A DNA stretch of 64,000 bases from Riptortus pedestris (taxonomy: Eukaryota; Arthropoda; Insecta; Hemiptera; Alydidae): positions 126,986,001-127,050,000 of the forward strand of contig CM032233.1 of assembly GCA_019009955.1 (NCBI GenBank), in the 5' to 3' direction. A program made the translations under genes and the position numbers. Every line of letters starts with the position of its first letter. The first letter of the stretch is position 1. The notes below the pieces were generated by a model. The model was not told the origin of the DNA. It saw nothing but the letters and a program-made list of their open reading frames with translations, and ran no database searches. Below are positions 1 to 11,548 of the stretch, in pieces.

Positions 1-1
1 T

Positions 2-131
2 CATAAAAACATTTTATTTATTCATATGTAACTCGCACAAGTTTCCAGCCTTATCACTCCTTATCAAGGGCTTCCTTTTTCTCAAAAAATACTATGTCAT
101 TTTTTTTATTTATCTTGAACAGGCTCTATTT

Positions 132-182
<51 letters not shown>

Positions 183-922
183 ATTATTATTATTGTTATA
201 GGGAGGTTTATACTCAGCAAAAACTGGAGGAAAAAATCCATATCGGGGGAAAATTCAACTGGATATGGAGCTGTGATTGAGACATGTTAAGGGGAATTTA
301 AAACTTTTTGCACGATTCCGGCAGTATCAAGAAGTACCCCTTGCTGTGCTTCTTTTATAATTGTTGTAGGCAGATTTAAATTCTTGGTGTCTGCTATTGT
401 CGTTTTTGGCACGAGTCCATTTGAACTTACTATAATAGCCGTAACTATGGCAGATTTCAGTTTGTATACCTCTTTGAGCTGGATAGCCAATTCGTGATAT
501 TTTCTTAATTTTTTGGCATAGGATTTTCGAATATTCTCATCATTGGGTACTGCAATGTCAATAATATCAGCAGTCTTATTGATCTTGTCAATAATGAGAA
601 TATCCGGTTTGTTATGATGAACAGAATGGTCAGTTATCATCGCTTCGTCCCAATACATCTTTACATTATCTTTTTCCAATATGTTTTGAGGATTATAGCG
701 ATAATAAGCGGCCTTCCTGTCTACCATGCCGAATTTCTCTGCTAGAGCTTGATGGTATACTTTTTCAACATTATTGTGCCTTTGTGAGTATTCGGACCCA
801 GCAAGTATTTCTGATCCAGCCGTAATATGTTGAATGGGTAAAAAAAAAAAAAAAAAAACCCTTTTTCATAAAATCATTTTATTTATTCATATCTCCAACT
901 CGCACAAGGGCTTCCTTTTTCT
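2..922. repeat. ~60-80-bp direct repeat bracketing the R2-like remnant
   Basis: A sequence reading CATAAAA-CATTTTATTTATTC then AACTCGCACAAG and AAGGGCTTCCTTTTTC occurs at 2-83 and again at 868-922; the second copy lacks about 24 bp in the middle. On the minus strand it ends in AATAAATAAAATG, like a retroelement 3' end, suggesting two 3' ends of the same element next to each other. Confidence 0.5.
287..839 (-). pseudogene. R2-like retrotransposon C-terminal endonuclease domain remnant
   Basis: The open frame runs from about 839 to 287 and can be read upstream of the first Met (727). It shows ITAGSEILA and RHNNVEKVYHQALA, then KPDILIIDKINKTADIIDIAVP. The K-P-D-x12-D arrangement is the catalytic core of the restriction-like endonuclease that follows the reverse transcriptase in R2/NeSL-type LINEs. 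The zinc-binding region expected before it is degenerate (TAGS where a Cys is usual). A homopolymer run at 841-858 cuts the frame at the 5' side and no reverse transcriptase is present, so this is a truncated relic. Which R2-like clade is not resolvable here. Confidence 0.6.
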
Positions 923-968
923 TTTTATTATTTTTATTCTCTTACCTAACCTGTATTTATGAACAAAA

Positions 969-1424
969 AAGTCCGTCACGAAGGGGCTGCGTAAACTAAG
1001 CAGATTTCAGACGTTAAGTTATACAATAGAGAAATCTCCATACGAGAGCCTAACCGTTACGGCAAATGGCCAAACTAGCTTTTGGCGGGAACTATTAGAA
1101 GCGACTATAGCTCCTCCGTTACACTTAATAAAAATACAAATATCTCGGTTAATATTCAAGATAGAGAATAAATGTATATAACAATAATTATAGTAATTTT
1201 AATTTGCAATAAGATTGGTCCTATACAATTTTTCGATCCGACGTATAGTAACGGAGATATTTTGATTTTTCCGAAATTCCCCCCTTTAAACCCCATCCCA
1301 CTGGTCCGATTCAGCCGTTAAAAAACTTGATCTTCCTTTTTACATAAAACGATTAAATATGGAGTTTGGTAACGATCAAAGAAAATTTGCAACCGCTAGA
1401 GCGGTAACAGACAAATATATATAT

Positions 1425-1475
<51 letters not shown>

Positions 1476-1609
1476 TATATATATAGTTTTGAAGGGACGT
1501 CATTTTCGTCATCTCCTGGGCAGGATCGATGGAGATTTGATGAAATTTTTCGAAAATCGCGTCATGAGTACGACCTCAATAGCTGATTTCCGTTAAGGGA
1601 ATCTTCTAA
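969..1609 (+). mobile_element. RC1 element, S variant, full length
   Basis: Both ends are present. The 5' hairpin is altered by one base (ACGAAGGGGCTGCGT) and the 3' hairpin is damaged (CCGTTAAGGGAATC), ending TTCTAA. Internal TA tract at 1412-1475. No target duplication is evident. Confidence 0.75.
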
Positions 1610-1726
1610 AATATCGGTGGTGATATAAATAAATAAGATGTTTTAAAGAAGAAATGAAGCTTTTGTTTTTTGACCTAGTGCGTCTACACATTCAAACAAT
1701 TTAAGATGCTGGCCATCTATTATAAA

Positions 1727-1780
<54 letters not shown>

Positions 1781-2578
1781 TAGTCAGTAAGCTGTGGGTA
1801 AAAATAAGGGCAAGTTCGATGCCCTCCAAGTGATAAAATGAGTTCTCGACTACGTTAGGATTTCAGCGCTTGTGGATTGCCAGGAGAATATCCGTTTGAC
1901 AGCCCCACGGTATGACTGTTGATATGACTCTTATATCGTGGCTACATGTAGGCTGACAGAGGCTGAGCGAATGACCCCCTCCCCTGATATATTGAGACCC
2001 GTCAGTCTATTGGAGATAACTCAGTCCAGGTCCTCCTTGGCTAACGGGGGTTGTACGACGAGTTGTACTCTGCGAAGGACCTCATTTTTTCCATCTCCTA
2101 AGTAGGATCGGGTCGAAATGTTTCGAAACTCGCTTCACGAGTAAGCTGATTTTCCTTTAAAGAAATTTGCAGAAACGAGTACCGCCCAGTAAGGGATTTG
2201 TCTTCAAGTAAATGCGTGGTAGTGAGGTTGGCGAGAGAGTAAGGGAGCTCCTACTATACTGTGGCTATTTAGCATCCGAATGTTTCCTAGCAACTACCAG
2301 TGGAGCCATGAACCTCAGGCTCTGTAGCCTGATTAAATTCCAAATCGTCTTGTGATTCCACCAGCTAGGTTATTCCCTCTTCCTGTAAATCTCGGATTGG
2401 CTCTCTGCCATTATTTAAATTGGCTAAATTTAGTGGTTAATAAATGACCGGTCGGAGCCGTGGTTAATGACTTCGGGTTACGAATAGCAAACTTTATGAC
2501 GTCATACCCACAACATCCTTCAAAAGAACACCAATCCTCCCTAAAAGATTACAAAAATTAGCTCCATTGAAAAACATT
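1610..2578. other. Intergenic or intronic sequence with TA tract and RC1 scrap
   Basis: Contains a pure TA microsatellite at about 1728-1778 and, at 2073-2170, a plus-strand RC1 3'-end fragment (GGACCTCATTTTTTCCATC to the decayed terminal hairpin). The rest is unrecognised; no coding signal. Confidence 0.55.
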
Positions 2579-2916
2579 CCATCACGCAGGGGCTGCGTAA
2601 ACTAAGCGAATTCCCCACGTGCGGGTGTAACACACTTTGATCTCATGTGACTATTTATTTTATATTTCTAAGTTCTAACTAAACGACTTTACTAAACGAC
2701 TTTCGATCCGACGTATCCGGTTACTAAAGGTTTTTTCGATCCGAGACCGAATCCGTAACGGAGTTAATCCGAATTTTCGAAATTTCCCCCTCCCTCCTCC
2801 AGGTCGGATTTCAAAGGTGAACGAACTTAATCTTGAGTTTTACATAAATGGCTTATATATCTGGTTTGGTAACGATAAGACAAAAATTACGACCACTAAG
2901 AGAAAGAGAAATAAGA

Positions 2917-2964
<48 letters not shown>

Positions 2965-3086
2965 GAACGGACCTAAGTTTCGTTCTTAATTTTGGATAGG
3001 ATCGATGGACATTTGAAAACACTTTTCGAAAATCGCTTAATTAAAACAACCTCAATAGCTGATTTCCCTTATGGGAAATCTGCTAA
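2579..3086 (+). mobile_element. RC1 element, C variant
   Basis: 5' hairpin CACGCAGGGGCTGCG, then the C-type 5' half (GTGTAACACACTTTGATCTC), TA tract at 2918-2959, and the 3' hairpin with one substitution (CCCTTATGGG) ending CTGCTAA. Internally deleted compared with other C copies. Confidence 0.7.
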
Positions 3087-4107
3087 TAAAACAAGATACG
3101 TTTCCCAGAGTAAAAGGCTCTACACGAATGTATTAGATCTAATAAGAAATATTCTTTGTTTACAAATAAATTTAAAAAACTTCACGTCTGAAGAATGTTT
3201 TAATACTCAAGATGAATACTATCAAAAATGTTCAATTCTTAAATAAAACTAAACAATATTTGCCATAGAAATCTGTCAAAAAATAATTTGTGATCAGGTA
3301 CATTATTCTTTCTAACTTCTCCCAAGTTTTTTATTAGTTACAAAGCTTGTAATCCTTCAATAAATTAATAAATGTTTGTTATATATTTAGAAGGTATTAA
3401 GGCTGTTAATGAAATTAAGTTATTGTATGTACCATTTAAATTGGTGGAATTTTAATATGTATTCATAGAATTTGACATACTTTTATACGGAATGTATTAT
3501 ATAAGTATACAATTCAATATTATGTAAATAAATTAATTGATATAATATTAGAATATTGTTTACAGAAGACAAAACTATTTGTCGTATGCTATTACGGTAT
3601 GTTGATATTTAATGGAAATAAACATATCTCATTTCATTTTACAAAAGAATATAATTAATTTTGATGTCAAAAAATACACAGACTTGAAAAAATTCGAAAT
3701 ATTTAATAAATAAGCCAGGAGAATGCAATTTAAGTGTTATCTTAATTTCGCTTTTCGGGGTTTTTAGGGTGCTTTAAGTGGAGAGTAGAAGTTGAGGACG
3801 GGATGTTGTGATTTATTTGAGTTGAGTCGAAGAGATGGGGCGGTACTGGGCAGATGTCACCTTCCCAGGCCTAGCAGTCTCTTCCCTCCAATCTTCATTG
3901 CCAACCAATGCCCTCTTCCCTCTCCCCCCAGAAAGCACAAATTATTTATGTCGCTTCCAAAAACTATATCAGGAATAGAACTACGTTGGGCGATTAGTAA
4001 ACTAAGTACGTTTCTAGCAAATAGTGAGCAATTATAGAGAATCAAGCAATGATAGCATGTACTTATAGAAGAAAAGAGTAAGAAGGAGAGTTGATCATGG
4101 ATAGTCT
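3087..4107. other. AT-rich sequence without recognisable features
   Basis: Long AT-rich stretch with no extended reading frame that resembles a protein and no RC1 match. A somewhat GC-richer patch lies at 3780-3960. Confidence 0.5.
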
Positions 4108-4808
4108 ATGTACAGACTATTTGTGTACGATACCTTGGACTACATTTGGACAACCAGACTTACTTGGAAATCCCATACAATAATTAAAAAACAGGAACTT
4201 AACAGACGATTCGGACAACTTTATGGACTGATAAATAGAAGATCTCACTTGTCTACCGAAAACAAACTAACAGTATATAAGTTACTACTTAAACCAATAT
4301 GGACATACGGAATAGAAGTGTGGGGTTCAGTAAAACCTTCGAACATCAGACGCATCCAGGCTTTCCAATCCAAAGTCCAGCGCATCATAGTAGATGGTAT
4401 ATTACCAACCACACCCTCCATAAAGATCTAAATATTCCATTTGTAAAGGACCTAAATCCCCTGAGATTCAGAAAATTCCAGCAGGCTATCCAATCATCCT
4501 AATCCAGAAGTCCTAGCCCTTTCCAGTACCACTCATCCATATTCCCCTCCACGGCGCCTCAAGAGACAATGACCCAGAGATCTCCTATAGAAGTGTAAAG
4601 TGAAGTGATAGCAGTGGCTATTTTCTTATCAAGTGCCATTCCTCCTTAGCTCTTGACTTCCTTGCCAGGCAGGGAGAGGCTGCTCCTCTCATTGTGGTGA
4701 AGGGGTGTAGCTTCTGTCGAGGGTGATGGAGGACAATTGAATTGTACATATCACATTATAAAATGCATTTGATTTGCAGACTGTAATATTCTTAATAAAA
4801 TAAAAAAA
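4108..4808 (+). pseudogene. Jockey-type LINE 3' end (reverse transcriptase C-terminus and 3' UTR)
   Basis: Reads YLGLHLD in one frame, then RLTWKSHTIIKKQELNRRF, LYKLLLKPIWTYGIEVWG-like residues and IRRIQAFQSKVQRIIVD in the next, and LHKDLNIPFVKD in a third. This is the characteristic end of Jockey-clade reverse-transcriptase proteins (LTWK..H, KPIWTYGI..WG, IQ..QSK..R.I). At least two frameshifts (near 4150 and 4425) make it dead. About 300 bp of 3' UTR follow, finishing with AATAAAATAAAAAAA at 4794-4808, an A-rich tail. The element is 5'-truncated, as is usual for LINE insertions. Confidence 0.85.
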
Positions 4809-4861
4809 GAAATGGAGGGTATATGGAGCGATGAAGTCATTAGTGTGTCATACCAGAACGC

Positions 4862-4895
4862 GGGAGATCTGCTTAGTTTACGCAGGCCCTGCGTG
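4862..4895 (-). mobile_element. RC1 5'-tip fragment
   Basis: Only the hairpin tip is left (AGATCTGCTTAGTTTACGCA with GCGTG), abutting directly the 3' hairpin of the next copy. About ten bases are missing at the junction. Confidence 0.6.
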
Positions 4896-5004
4896 CCCTT
4901 AAGGGAAATCAGCTATTGAGGTCGTACTCATGACTCGATTTTCGAAAAATTTCTTCAAATGTCCATAGATCCTACCCAAGAGATGACGAAAATGAGGTCC
5001 GTTC

Positions 5005-5099
<95 letters not shown>

Positions 5100-5526
5100 A
5101 ACGCTCTGGCGGTCGCAATTTTTGTTTGATCGTTACCAAACTCGATATTTAAATGTTTTATGCAAAAAGACAGATCAAGTTCGTTAATGGCTGAAATCGG
5201 ACAAGTGGGAGGGGGGGGGGTTAGAGGGGGGATTTCGAAAATTTGAAATATCTCCGTTACCATACGTCGGATCAAAAAATTGTATAGAACCAATCTTATT
5301 GCAAATTAAACTTACTATAAATATTATACATTTATTCTCTATCTGGAATACTAACCGAGATATTTGCATTTTTATTAATTGTGGGCCGATAACAGATGAC
5401 TGAATTTCTCGCCAAAAGCTAGTTCGGCCCTTTGCCGTAACTGTTCGGCTCTCGTATGGAGATTTCTCTATTGTATAACTTCACGTGGGAAATCTGCTTA
5501 GTTTACGCAGCCCCTGCGTGACGGAC
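4896..5526 (-). mobile_element. RC1 element, S variant, near complete
   Basis: Starts inside the 3' hairpin (CCCTTAAGGG) and runs to GCGTGACGGAC. Interior holds an interrupted TA tract (about 5012-5095) and a 9-G run at about 5212. It lacks only the last bases (TTTTAGCAGATTT) of the 3' tip. Confidence 0.75.
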
Positions 5527-5554
5527 TTTTTTTTCATTGTTCAGTTTATCTTCT

Positions 5555-5905
5555 TGTGCTATATTTACGTTATACTATTAACTTAATATAAGTTATTAAT
5601 TTTCCATTTCCATCTTCGTCTACATAGTGGTTTTCCTAAGGGAGAAATGGTCAATATAATGTGAAGTGACGTCTATTGGCCATTCTTGGCACGGGGTAAA
5701 TGTGCTTATTTTACTCAGCCCCTGCGTTATCACATCCTTATCACGTAGATTTGAGCCCCTCCATTCATTCTTCCAACTTTCATATAGAGCTTATCAAGTT
5801 ATAAGTTCCGTCACGTGATTTACTCACTTTTCGGGGTCTTAACTTTCCTCTCAGCAGATTTGCCCCCTAATGAGGTTGTACTCATGAAGTGATTTTAGAA
5901 ACATT
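5555..5905 (-). repeat. Inverted copy of the segment at 45570-45895
   Basis: About 340 bp match the reverse complement of 45570-45895 with only scattered differences. The segment is not plain RC1: it contains an RC1 5' end and an RC1 3' end separated by about 120 bp of otherwise unseen sequence (from TATCACATCCTTATCACG to CTCACTTTTCGGGG). This looks like a composite that was copied as one piece. Confidence 0.7.
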
Positions 5906-6000
5906 TCTTCAAATGTCCATCGATCTTAAGGGAAATCTGCTATTGAGGTAGCACTGATGACGGAATTTTCGAAAAACTCCGTATCTTCGTTAGGCAGTTT
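5906..6000 (-). mobile_element. RC1 3'-end fragments
   Basis: Two overlapping partial 3' ends (GGGAAATCTGCTATTGAGGT, then a short piece) left by repeated truncation. Confidence 0.5.
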
Positions 6001-7176
6001 TAGCAGATTTCCCTTGGTGGAAATCAGCTATTGAGGTCGTACTCATGACGCGATTTTCGAAAATTTTCTTCAAATGGCAAGGCTTTACTTTGCACAATAT
6101 TTTGACGTTTCCCCGTCCCAGTGTTTAGAGTTTATTATACCTGTTGTTGCTATGGATTTGTTAATAATAAAATTAATATTTCATGGAAGACTTCACTGTC
6201 CTCCATATTGTCATATTTCCCGTCTCCTGTGCATTATGCATAGATTTGAATTATTAAGGAGAAAATATTGACATACATTTGAATTAATTTTTTCAGGTGA
6301 GGTACCTGGTAGTTCATATTGAAAAGAAGTGTTGAGCAAATTTCTCTAAATAACAAAATAAACAACTTTTGTTATGTGCATATTTGCCGAAACCCCAATA
6401 GGAAATCAGTATTATTAATTTCAGGCCTCCCTTATAACCCCCAGTCCTGCCCGTCCCTAGAAATGCTAGTATAGCTTATTATAATGAAGGCGTTAGTACT
6501 AATTCACATACCGAGTTTGGTTTAATTCGGTTGAGTCCTTAGAGCCAAATAAAATTGTTGACTCCCGCTATAGTTTATAGCGTATAACTCATTTATGCTT
6601 CCGTATACGGCAAACGTGCATATAACAAAAGTTACTCTACATAACAAAATAAACAACTTTTGTTATGTGCATATTTGCTGAAAAAGCAATATGAAACGAA
6701 ATATCGCTATTTTTAATTTCAGGCCTCCTTATAACCCCCACTCCTGTTCGTCTCAGAGAATACTAATGTATTCTAAAGTCTAAGTTGGGCTAGTAGTAAT
6801 ATACATACCAAGTTTCATAAAATTCGGTTCAGCCGTTTATGCGTGAAAAGGTAACAAACAAACAAACAAACAGACACGAAAGAAACAAAATGTAGTTATG
6901 GTGTCTATGACATGTGAAACGAAAAGTTATCGTGAAATTTCGCGAAAAAAATCAATGTACAGACGGAGGTTACAATTTTATATATATATATAGATAGATA
7001 GTCGAGGCTGGCTTGCCTGTTTGTTTACAATTCAGCCGCTTTCCGTTGTAGAGCTTATTAACTTGTATTGTAAATTGACTGAGCATTCACGGTAGTGATA
7101 CCTGTATTTATATTTATCTATTATAAACCTTCGCGTGGGAAATCTGCTTAGTTTACGCAGCCCCTGCGTGACGGAC
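6001..7176 (-). mobile_element. RC1 element, L variant, gutted by a second element
   Basis: The 3' end is at 6001-6076 and the L-type 5' end at 7001-7176. Between them an unclassified element (6077-7000) replaces most of the interior, including the TA tract. The 5' end joins the next copy head to tail. Confidence 0.7.
6077..7000 (+). mobile_element. Unclassified non-autonomous element with ~290-bp internal repeats, 5'-truncated
   Basis: Same family as 10455-11555 and 51318-52413, missing its first part. It contains two of the internal repeats beginning TTTCAGGCCTCC-TTATAACCCCC (6418, 6716), each with the hairpin TAACAAAA-TAAACAAC-TTTTGTTA. Its end reads CCAAGTTTCATAAAATTCGG, then AACAAACAAACAAACA and finally GGTTACAATTTTATATATAT. 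No coding capacity. Confidence 0.65.
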
Positions 7177-7320
7177 TTTTAGTAGATTTCCCTTAAGCGA
7201 AATCAGCTATTGAGGTCGTACTCATGACGCGATTTTCGAAAATTTTCTTCAAATGTCCATCGATCCTACCCAGGAGATGACGAAAATGAGGCCCGTTCAA
7301 AATTATATATATATATATAT

Positions 7321-7366
<46 letters not shown>

Positions 7367-7651
7367 CTGTACGCTCTAGCGGTCGCAATTTTTGTTTGAT
7401 TGTTAACAAACTCCATATTTAATCGTTTTAAGTAAAAAAGAAGATCAAGTTCGTTAACAGCTGAAATCGGACCAGTGTGAGGAGGTTTAGAAGGGGAGAA
7501 ATTTGAAAATTCAAAATATCTCCGTTACCATACGTTGGATCGAAAAATTGTATAGAACCAATCTTATTGAAAATTAAATTTACTATAAATATTCTTCTTC
7601 TTTATCTTGAATATTAACCGAGATATTTGCATTTTTATTAATTGTAACTAC
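7177..7651 (-). mobile_element. RC1 element, S variant, 5'-truncated, in tandem with the preceding copy
   Basis: The junction with 7176 reads GGACTTTTAGTAG, so this copy's 3' end follows the neighbour's 5' end with only the shared T-run between. TA tract at 7303-7362. The sequence stops in the S-type 5' half (TTTTTATTAATTGT). Confidence 0.75.
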
Positions 7652-7689
7652 AGTAAGTTGTCTTATATTTGTTGAACTATATTATAATT

Positions 7690-7770
7690 ATTATTCTAGC
7701 CAAACCAGACCAAACCTCCAAAAAACCAACAACACCATATATATAAAACCTGGTCGAAAACAACAACTCT
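7690..7770 (+). mobile_element. Penelope-like terminal fragment
   Basis: Matches the right end of the palindrome at 8199-8450: CAACACCATATATATAAAACC then TGGTCGAAAACAAC, directly followed by the CT microsatellite. Confidence 0.45.
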
Positions 7771-8198
<428 letters not shown>

Positions 8199-8201
<3 letters not shown>

Positions 8202-8450
8202 GTGTGTTGTTCGTTTCCGGAGTTTTGGTCAATGTTGGTGAAATGAATCTTAGTTTATGCCGATATTTCGAGAATCTTTATTTTGTTCTTCCTCAGGGCA
8301 AGACTAAATATATTCCCTGAGGAAGAGAAAATAAAAATTCTCGAAATATCGGCATAAACTAAGATTCATTTCACCAACATTGACCAAAACTCCGAAAAGA
8401 ACAACACACCACATATAAATACAACCTGGTCGAAAACATCAGCACAACTA
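8199..8450. repeat. ~100-bp-arm palindrome, Penelope-like inverted terminus
   Basis: The left arm (8199-8298) and right arm (8315-8412) are near-perfect inverted copies around a 16-bp spacer. The right arm reads CCCTGAGGAAGAGAAAATAA then TTCTCGAAATATCGGC and ends CAACACACCACATATAAATA with CCTGGTCGAAAAC. Related ends occur at 7690, 30583, 50795, 63000 and 63157. The motif CTGARGAA-stem-CGAAA resembles termini of Penelope-like elements (from memory). No protein is encoded. Confidence 0.6.
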
Positions 8451-8484
8451 TATATATATATATACATACATACATACATACATA

Positions 8485-8602
8485 TAGTTTTGAATGGACC
8501 TCATTTTCACCCTATCTCCTGGGCAGGATTGATGGAAATTTGAGGACATTGTTCTAAAATCGCGTCATTTGTACAACCTCAATAGCCGATTTCCCTTAAG
8601 GG
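8485..8602 (+). mobile_element. RC1 3'-end fragment
   Basis: Begins at the TAGTTTTGAATGGACCTCAT side of the tract, here preceded by (CATA)n, and ends in the terminal hairpin (TTTCCCTTAAGGGA) without CTAA. Confidence 0.6.
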
Positions 8603-8997
8603 ATTAGGGACACGAGAACATTTTTACGCATATATATACATGCAGGGGGGAGGAGAGGGCTAAACATAGTTTTTCTTGGCTGTTGTTTTAGTGGTTTTTT
8701 AAAGGTAGGCCCGCCCGAGGGGGAGATAAATAAAGAGCCAGCGAGAGGGGGGAGAGAGATATAAGGAAAAAAGTGAGGTATGAGGGCGGATGTGGGGCGG
8801 CGCCTCGGCTAAGTGCTTTACCATTCTAACAAGGAGTATTACACTGAAACTGAATTAGTCAGCCCAATGATCCAATAAAAGGAAAAGGAAGGACCTCCTT
8901 CCGATCTCCTATGGCCACTCTACTCCCAAACCAACACTCACCCACCAACAATACCATTCAACAATCAACCTTACAAACATACCATAATAAAAAAAAA
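8603..8997. other. GC-richer, repeat-free stretch
   Basis: Purine-rich sequence (GGGGGGAGGAGAGGG, later GAGAGGGGGGAGAGAG) followed by a mixed segment. No reading frame or repeat recognised; possibly ancestral intron sequence. Confidence 0.4.
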
Positions 8998-9442
8998 AGT
9001 CCGTAACGCAGGGGCTGCGTAAAGTAAGCAGATTTCCCACGTGAAGTTTTACAGTAGAGAAATTTCACGAGAGCCGAGCAGTTAAGCAAACGGCCGAACT
9101 AGCGTTTGGCGGGAAAGCCACCCGTCTATTTGCCGCCCAGATTTAATAAAAATGCAAATATCTCGGTTAATATTCAAGATAGAGAATAAATGTATATAGC
9201 AATATTTATAGTAAATTTAATTTGCAATAATATTGATTCTGTACAATGTTTCGATCCGACATATAGTAATGGAGATATTTCGAATTTTCAAAAATCCTCC
9301 CCTCTAAACCCCCTCCCACTTGTCCGATTTCAGCTGTTAACGAACTTGATCTTTCCTTTTACATAAAACGACTAAATGTCGAGTTTGGTAACGATAAAAA
9401 AAAATTGCGACCACCAGAGTGGTAACTGACATATATATATAT

Positions 9443-9494
<52 letters not shown>

Positions 9495-9622
9495 TTTGAA
9501 CGGACCTCATTTTCGTCATCTACTAGGTAGGACCAACCGATGGACATTTGAAGAAAAATTTTCGAAAATTCCGTCATGAGTACAACCTCAATAGCTGATT
9601 TCCCTTAAGGGAAATCTGCTAA
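8998..9622 (+). mobile_element. RC1 element, S variant, complete; reference copy
   Basis: Non-autonomous, no coding capacity. Order: AAGTCCGT, hairpin ACGCAG-GGG-CTGCGT (one base changed here), AGCAGATTTCCCACGTGAAG, S-type 5' half (GAGCCGAGCAGTTA, GGCGGGAAA), AAATGCAAATATCTCGGTTA, a core with TTCGATCCGACATATAG and a C-rich run before TGTCCGATTTCAG, CGAGTTTGGTAACGAT, TA tract (9432-9490), CGGACCTCATTTTCGTCATC, GATGGACATTTGAAG, CCTCAATAGCT, hairpin GATTTCCCTTAAGGGAAATC, TGCTAA. AGCAGATTTCCC at the 5' side is the inverse of the 3' tip GGGAAATCTGCT, a subterminal inverted repeat. Hairpin plus CTRR end and a central microsatellite are the traits of Helitron-derived HINE/DINE-1 elements. The next copy follows head to tail at 9622/9623. 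Confidence 0.85.
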
Positions 9623-10396
9623 AAGTCCGCCACGCAGGGACTGCGTAAACTATGCGAAGGTTTATAATAGATAAATATACATACAGGTAACGCTACCGTG
9701 AATGCTCAGTCAATTTACAATACAAGTTAATAACAACAAAGGAAAGCGACTGAATTGTAAACAAACAGGCAAGCCAACTTTGTAGCACTACTTAGATAGA
9801 CCGCAAAGAGAAACAATTAATGAAATATATCTGAATATAACATATTAATTTTATTGAAAACAATTTTACTAAAGCTAGTGGTGTATTTGTAATGAATCAG
9901 AATCATTTCATGTCCAGTCACTCAAATGTTAGTAATCCAAAAACAAAAGAAGGGGGTCAAGAGTACGTATTTGCATATATCTCACAATGTAAAAGTTCAA
10001 AGTGAAAACAATATTTGGTATTTAGGCTTCAATCAATATGTTGTATTATATAACAAAACATTGTTTATGTAATACTAGTAGAAGTTAGGATTTACTGAAG
10101 GCCGAAAACTGAAAAATGCAAATATCTCGGTTAATATTCAAGATAGAGAATAAACGTATATAACAATATCTGTAGTACATTTAATCTGCAATAAGATTGA
10201 TTATATACACTTATTCGATCCGACTTATAGAAACGGAGATATTTCGAATTTTCAAAATTCTCTCCCTCTGAACCCCCCTCACACTGGTCCGATTTCAGCC
10301 GTTAACGAACTCGATCTTCCTTTTTACATAAAACGATTAAATATGGAGTTTGGTAACGATCAAAGAAAAGTTGCGACCGCTAGAGCGGTTAAACGG

Positions 10397-10456
<60 letters not shown>

Positions 10457-11548
10457 TAGCTCAGATACCCGGCTTCGCCCGGGAATTCATTTGAGGCTGA
10501 ATGGTGATGGTACTTTTTAGCAGGCTTTACATTGCACAATATTTTGGCATTTACCCGTCCCAGTGTTTAGGATTGATACCCGTCGTTGCCGGTGATTTGC
10601 TAATAATAGAATATTTGTTCGATAAGACTTCACTGTCTTCGATATTTTTATATTTCCCGTCTCTTATACATTTAAATAAGGTGAATTTTTATTTCAGGCC
10701 TTCCTTATAACCCCCCTCTCGTTCGAACCTAAAAATCTTAATATAACTTATAATCATGGAAGAATTAATGCTAATTGACATACCGAGCTTTGTTAAGTTC
10801 GTTAGTGCCCAATAAAATTGTTGGCTCCCGCTAAAGTTTTAACGTAAAACTCATTTTATACTTAGGTATACGACAAAAGTGTATATAAACAAAAGTTACT
10901 TTCAAAATAACAAAATAAACAACTTTTGTTATGTTTATATTTGCGGAAAAACAAATAGGAAACGAAATATCACTATTTTTAATTTCAGGCCTCCTTTATA
11001 ACCCCCACTCCTGCCCGTCCCTAGAAATGTTGGTATGGCTTATTACAATGAAGGCGTTAGTGCTAATGCACATACCGAGTTTTATTTAGTTCGGTTGAGT
11101 CTTTTGTGCCAAATAAAATTGTGGACTCCCCCTATAGTTTTTAGCATATAACACATTTATACTTCCGTATACGGCAAAAGTGTATATTACAAAAGTTACT
11201 GTAAATAACAAAATAAACAACTTTTGTTATGGGCATATTTGCCGAAAATGCAATAGGAAACGAAATACCACTATTATTAATTTCAGGCCTTCCTTATAAC
11301 CCCCACTCTTGTTTGCCTCAGAGAAAATTAATATAGCCTAAAGTCTAAGTTGGGTTAGTAGTAATATACATACCAAGTTTCATAAATAAAATTCGGTTTC
11401 TAGCGTTATTGCCGTTTATGCGTGAAAAGGTAACAAACAAACAAACATACACGAAAGAAACAAAATGCAGATATGGTGTCTATGACATGTGAAACGAAAA
11501 GTTATCGTGAAATTTCGCGAAAAAAACCAATGTACATACAGAGGTTAC

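Noticed and set aside
1359..1586. Frames full of Tyr-Ile repeats (also at 2840, 5009, 9337, 26939, 46827, 54505, 63239 and elsewhere)
   Set aside because: They arise from the TA microsatellites in RC1 copies and other tracts; they sit in non-coding elements.
968..1609. RC1 as a MITE with terminal inverted repeats
   Set aside because: The tips are not inverted copies of each other; the inverted motif is subterminal on one side, and nested insertions show no target duplication.
1800..1835. B-box-like GTTCGATGCCC
   Set aside because: No A box at a suitable distance, no second copy and no target duplication, so a SINE or tRNA call is not supported.
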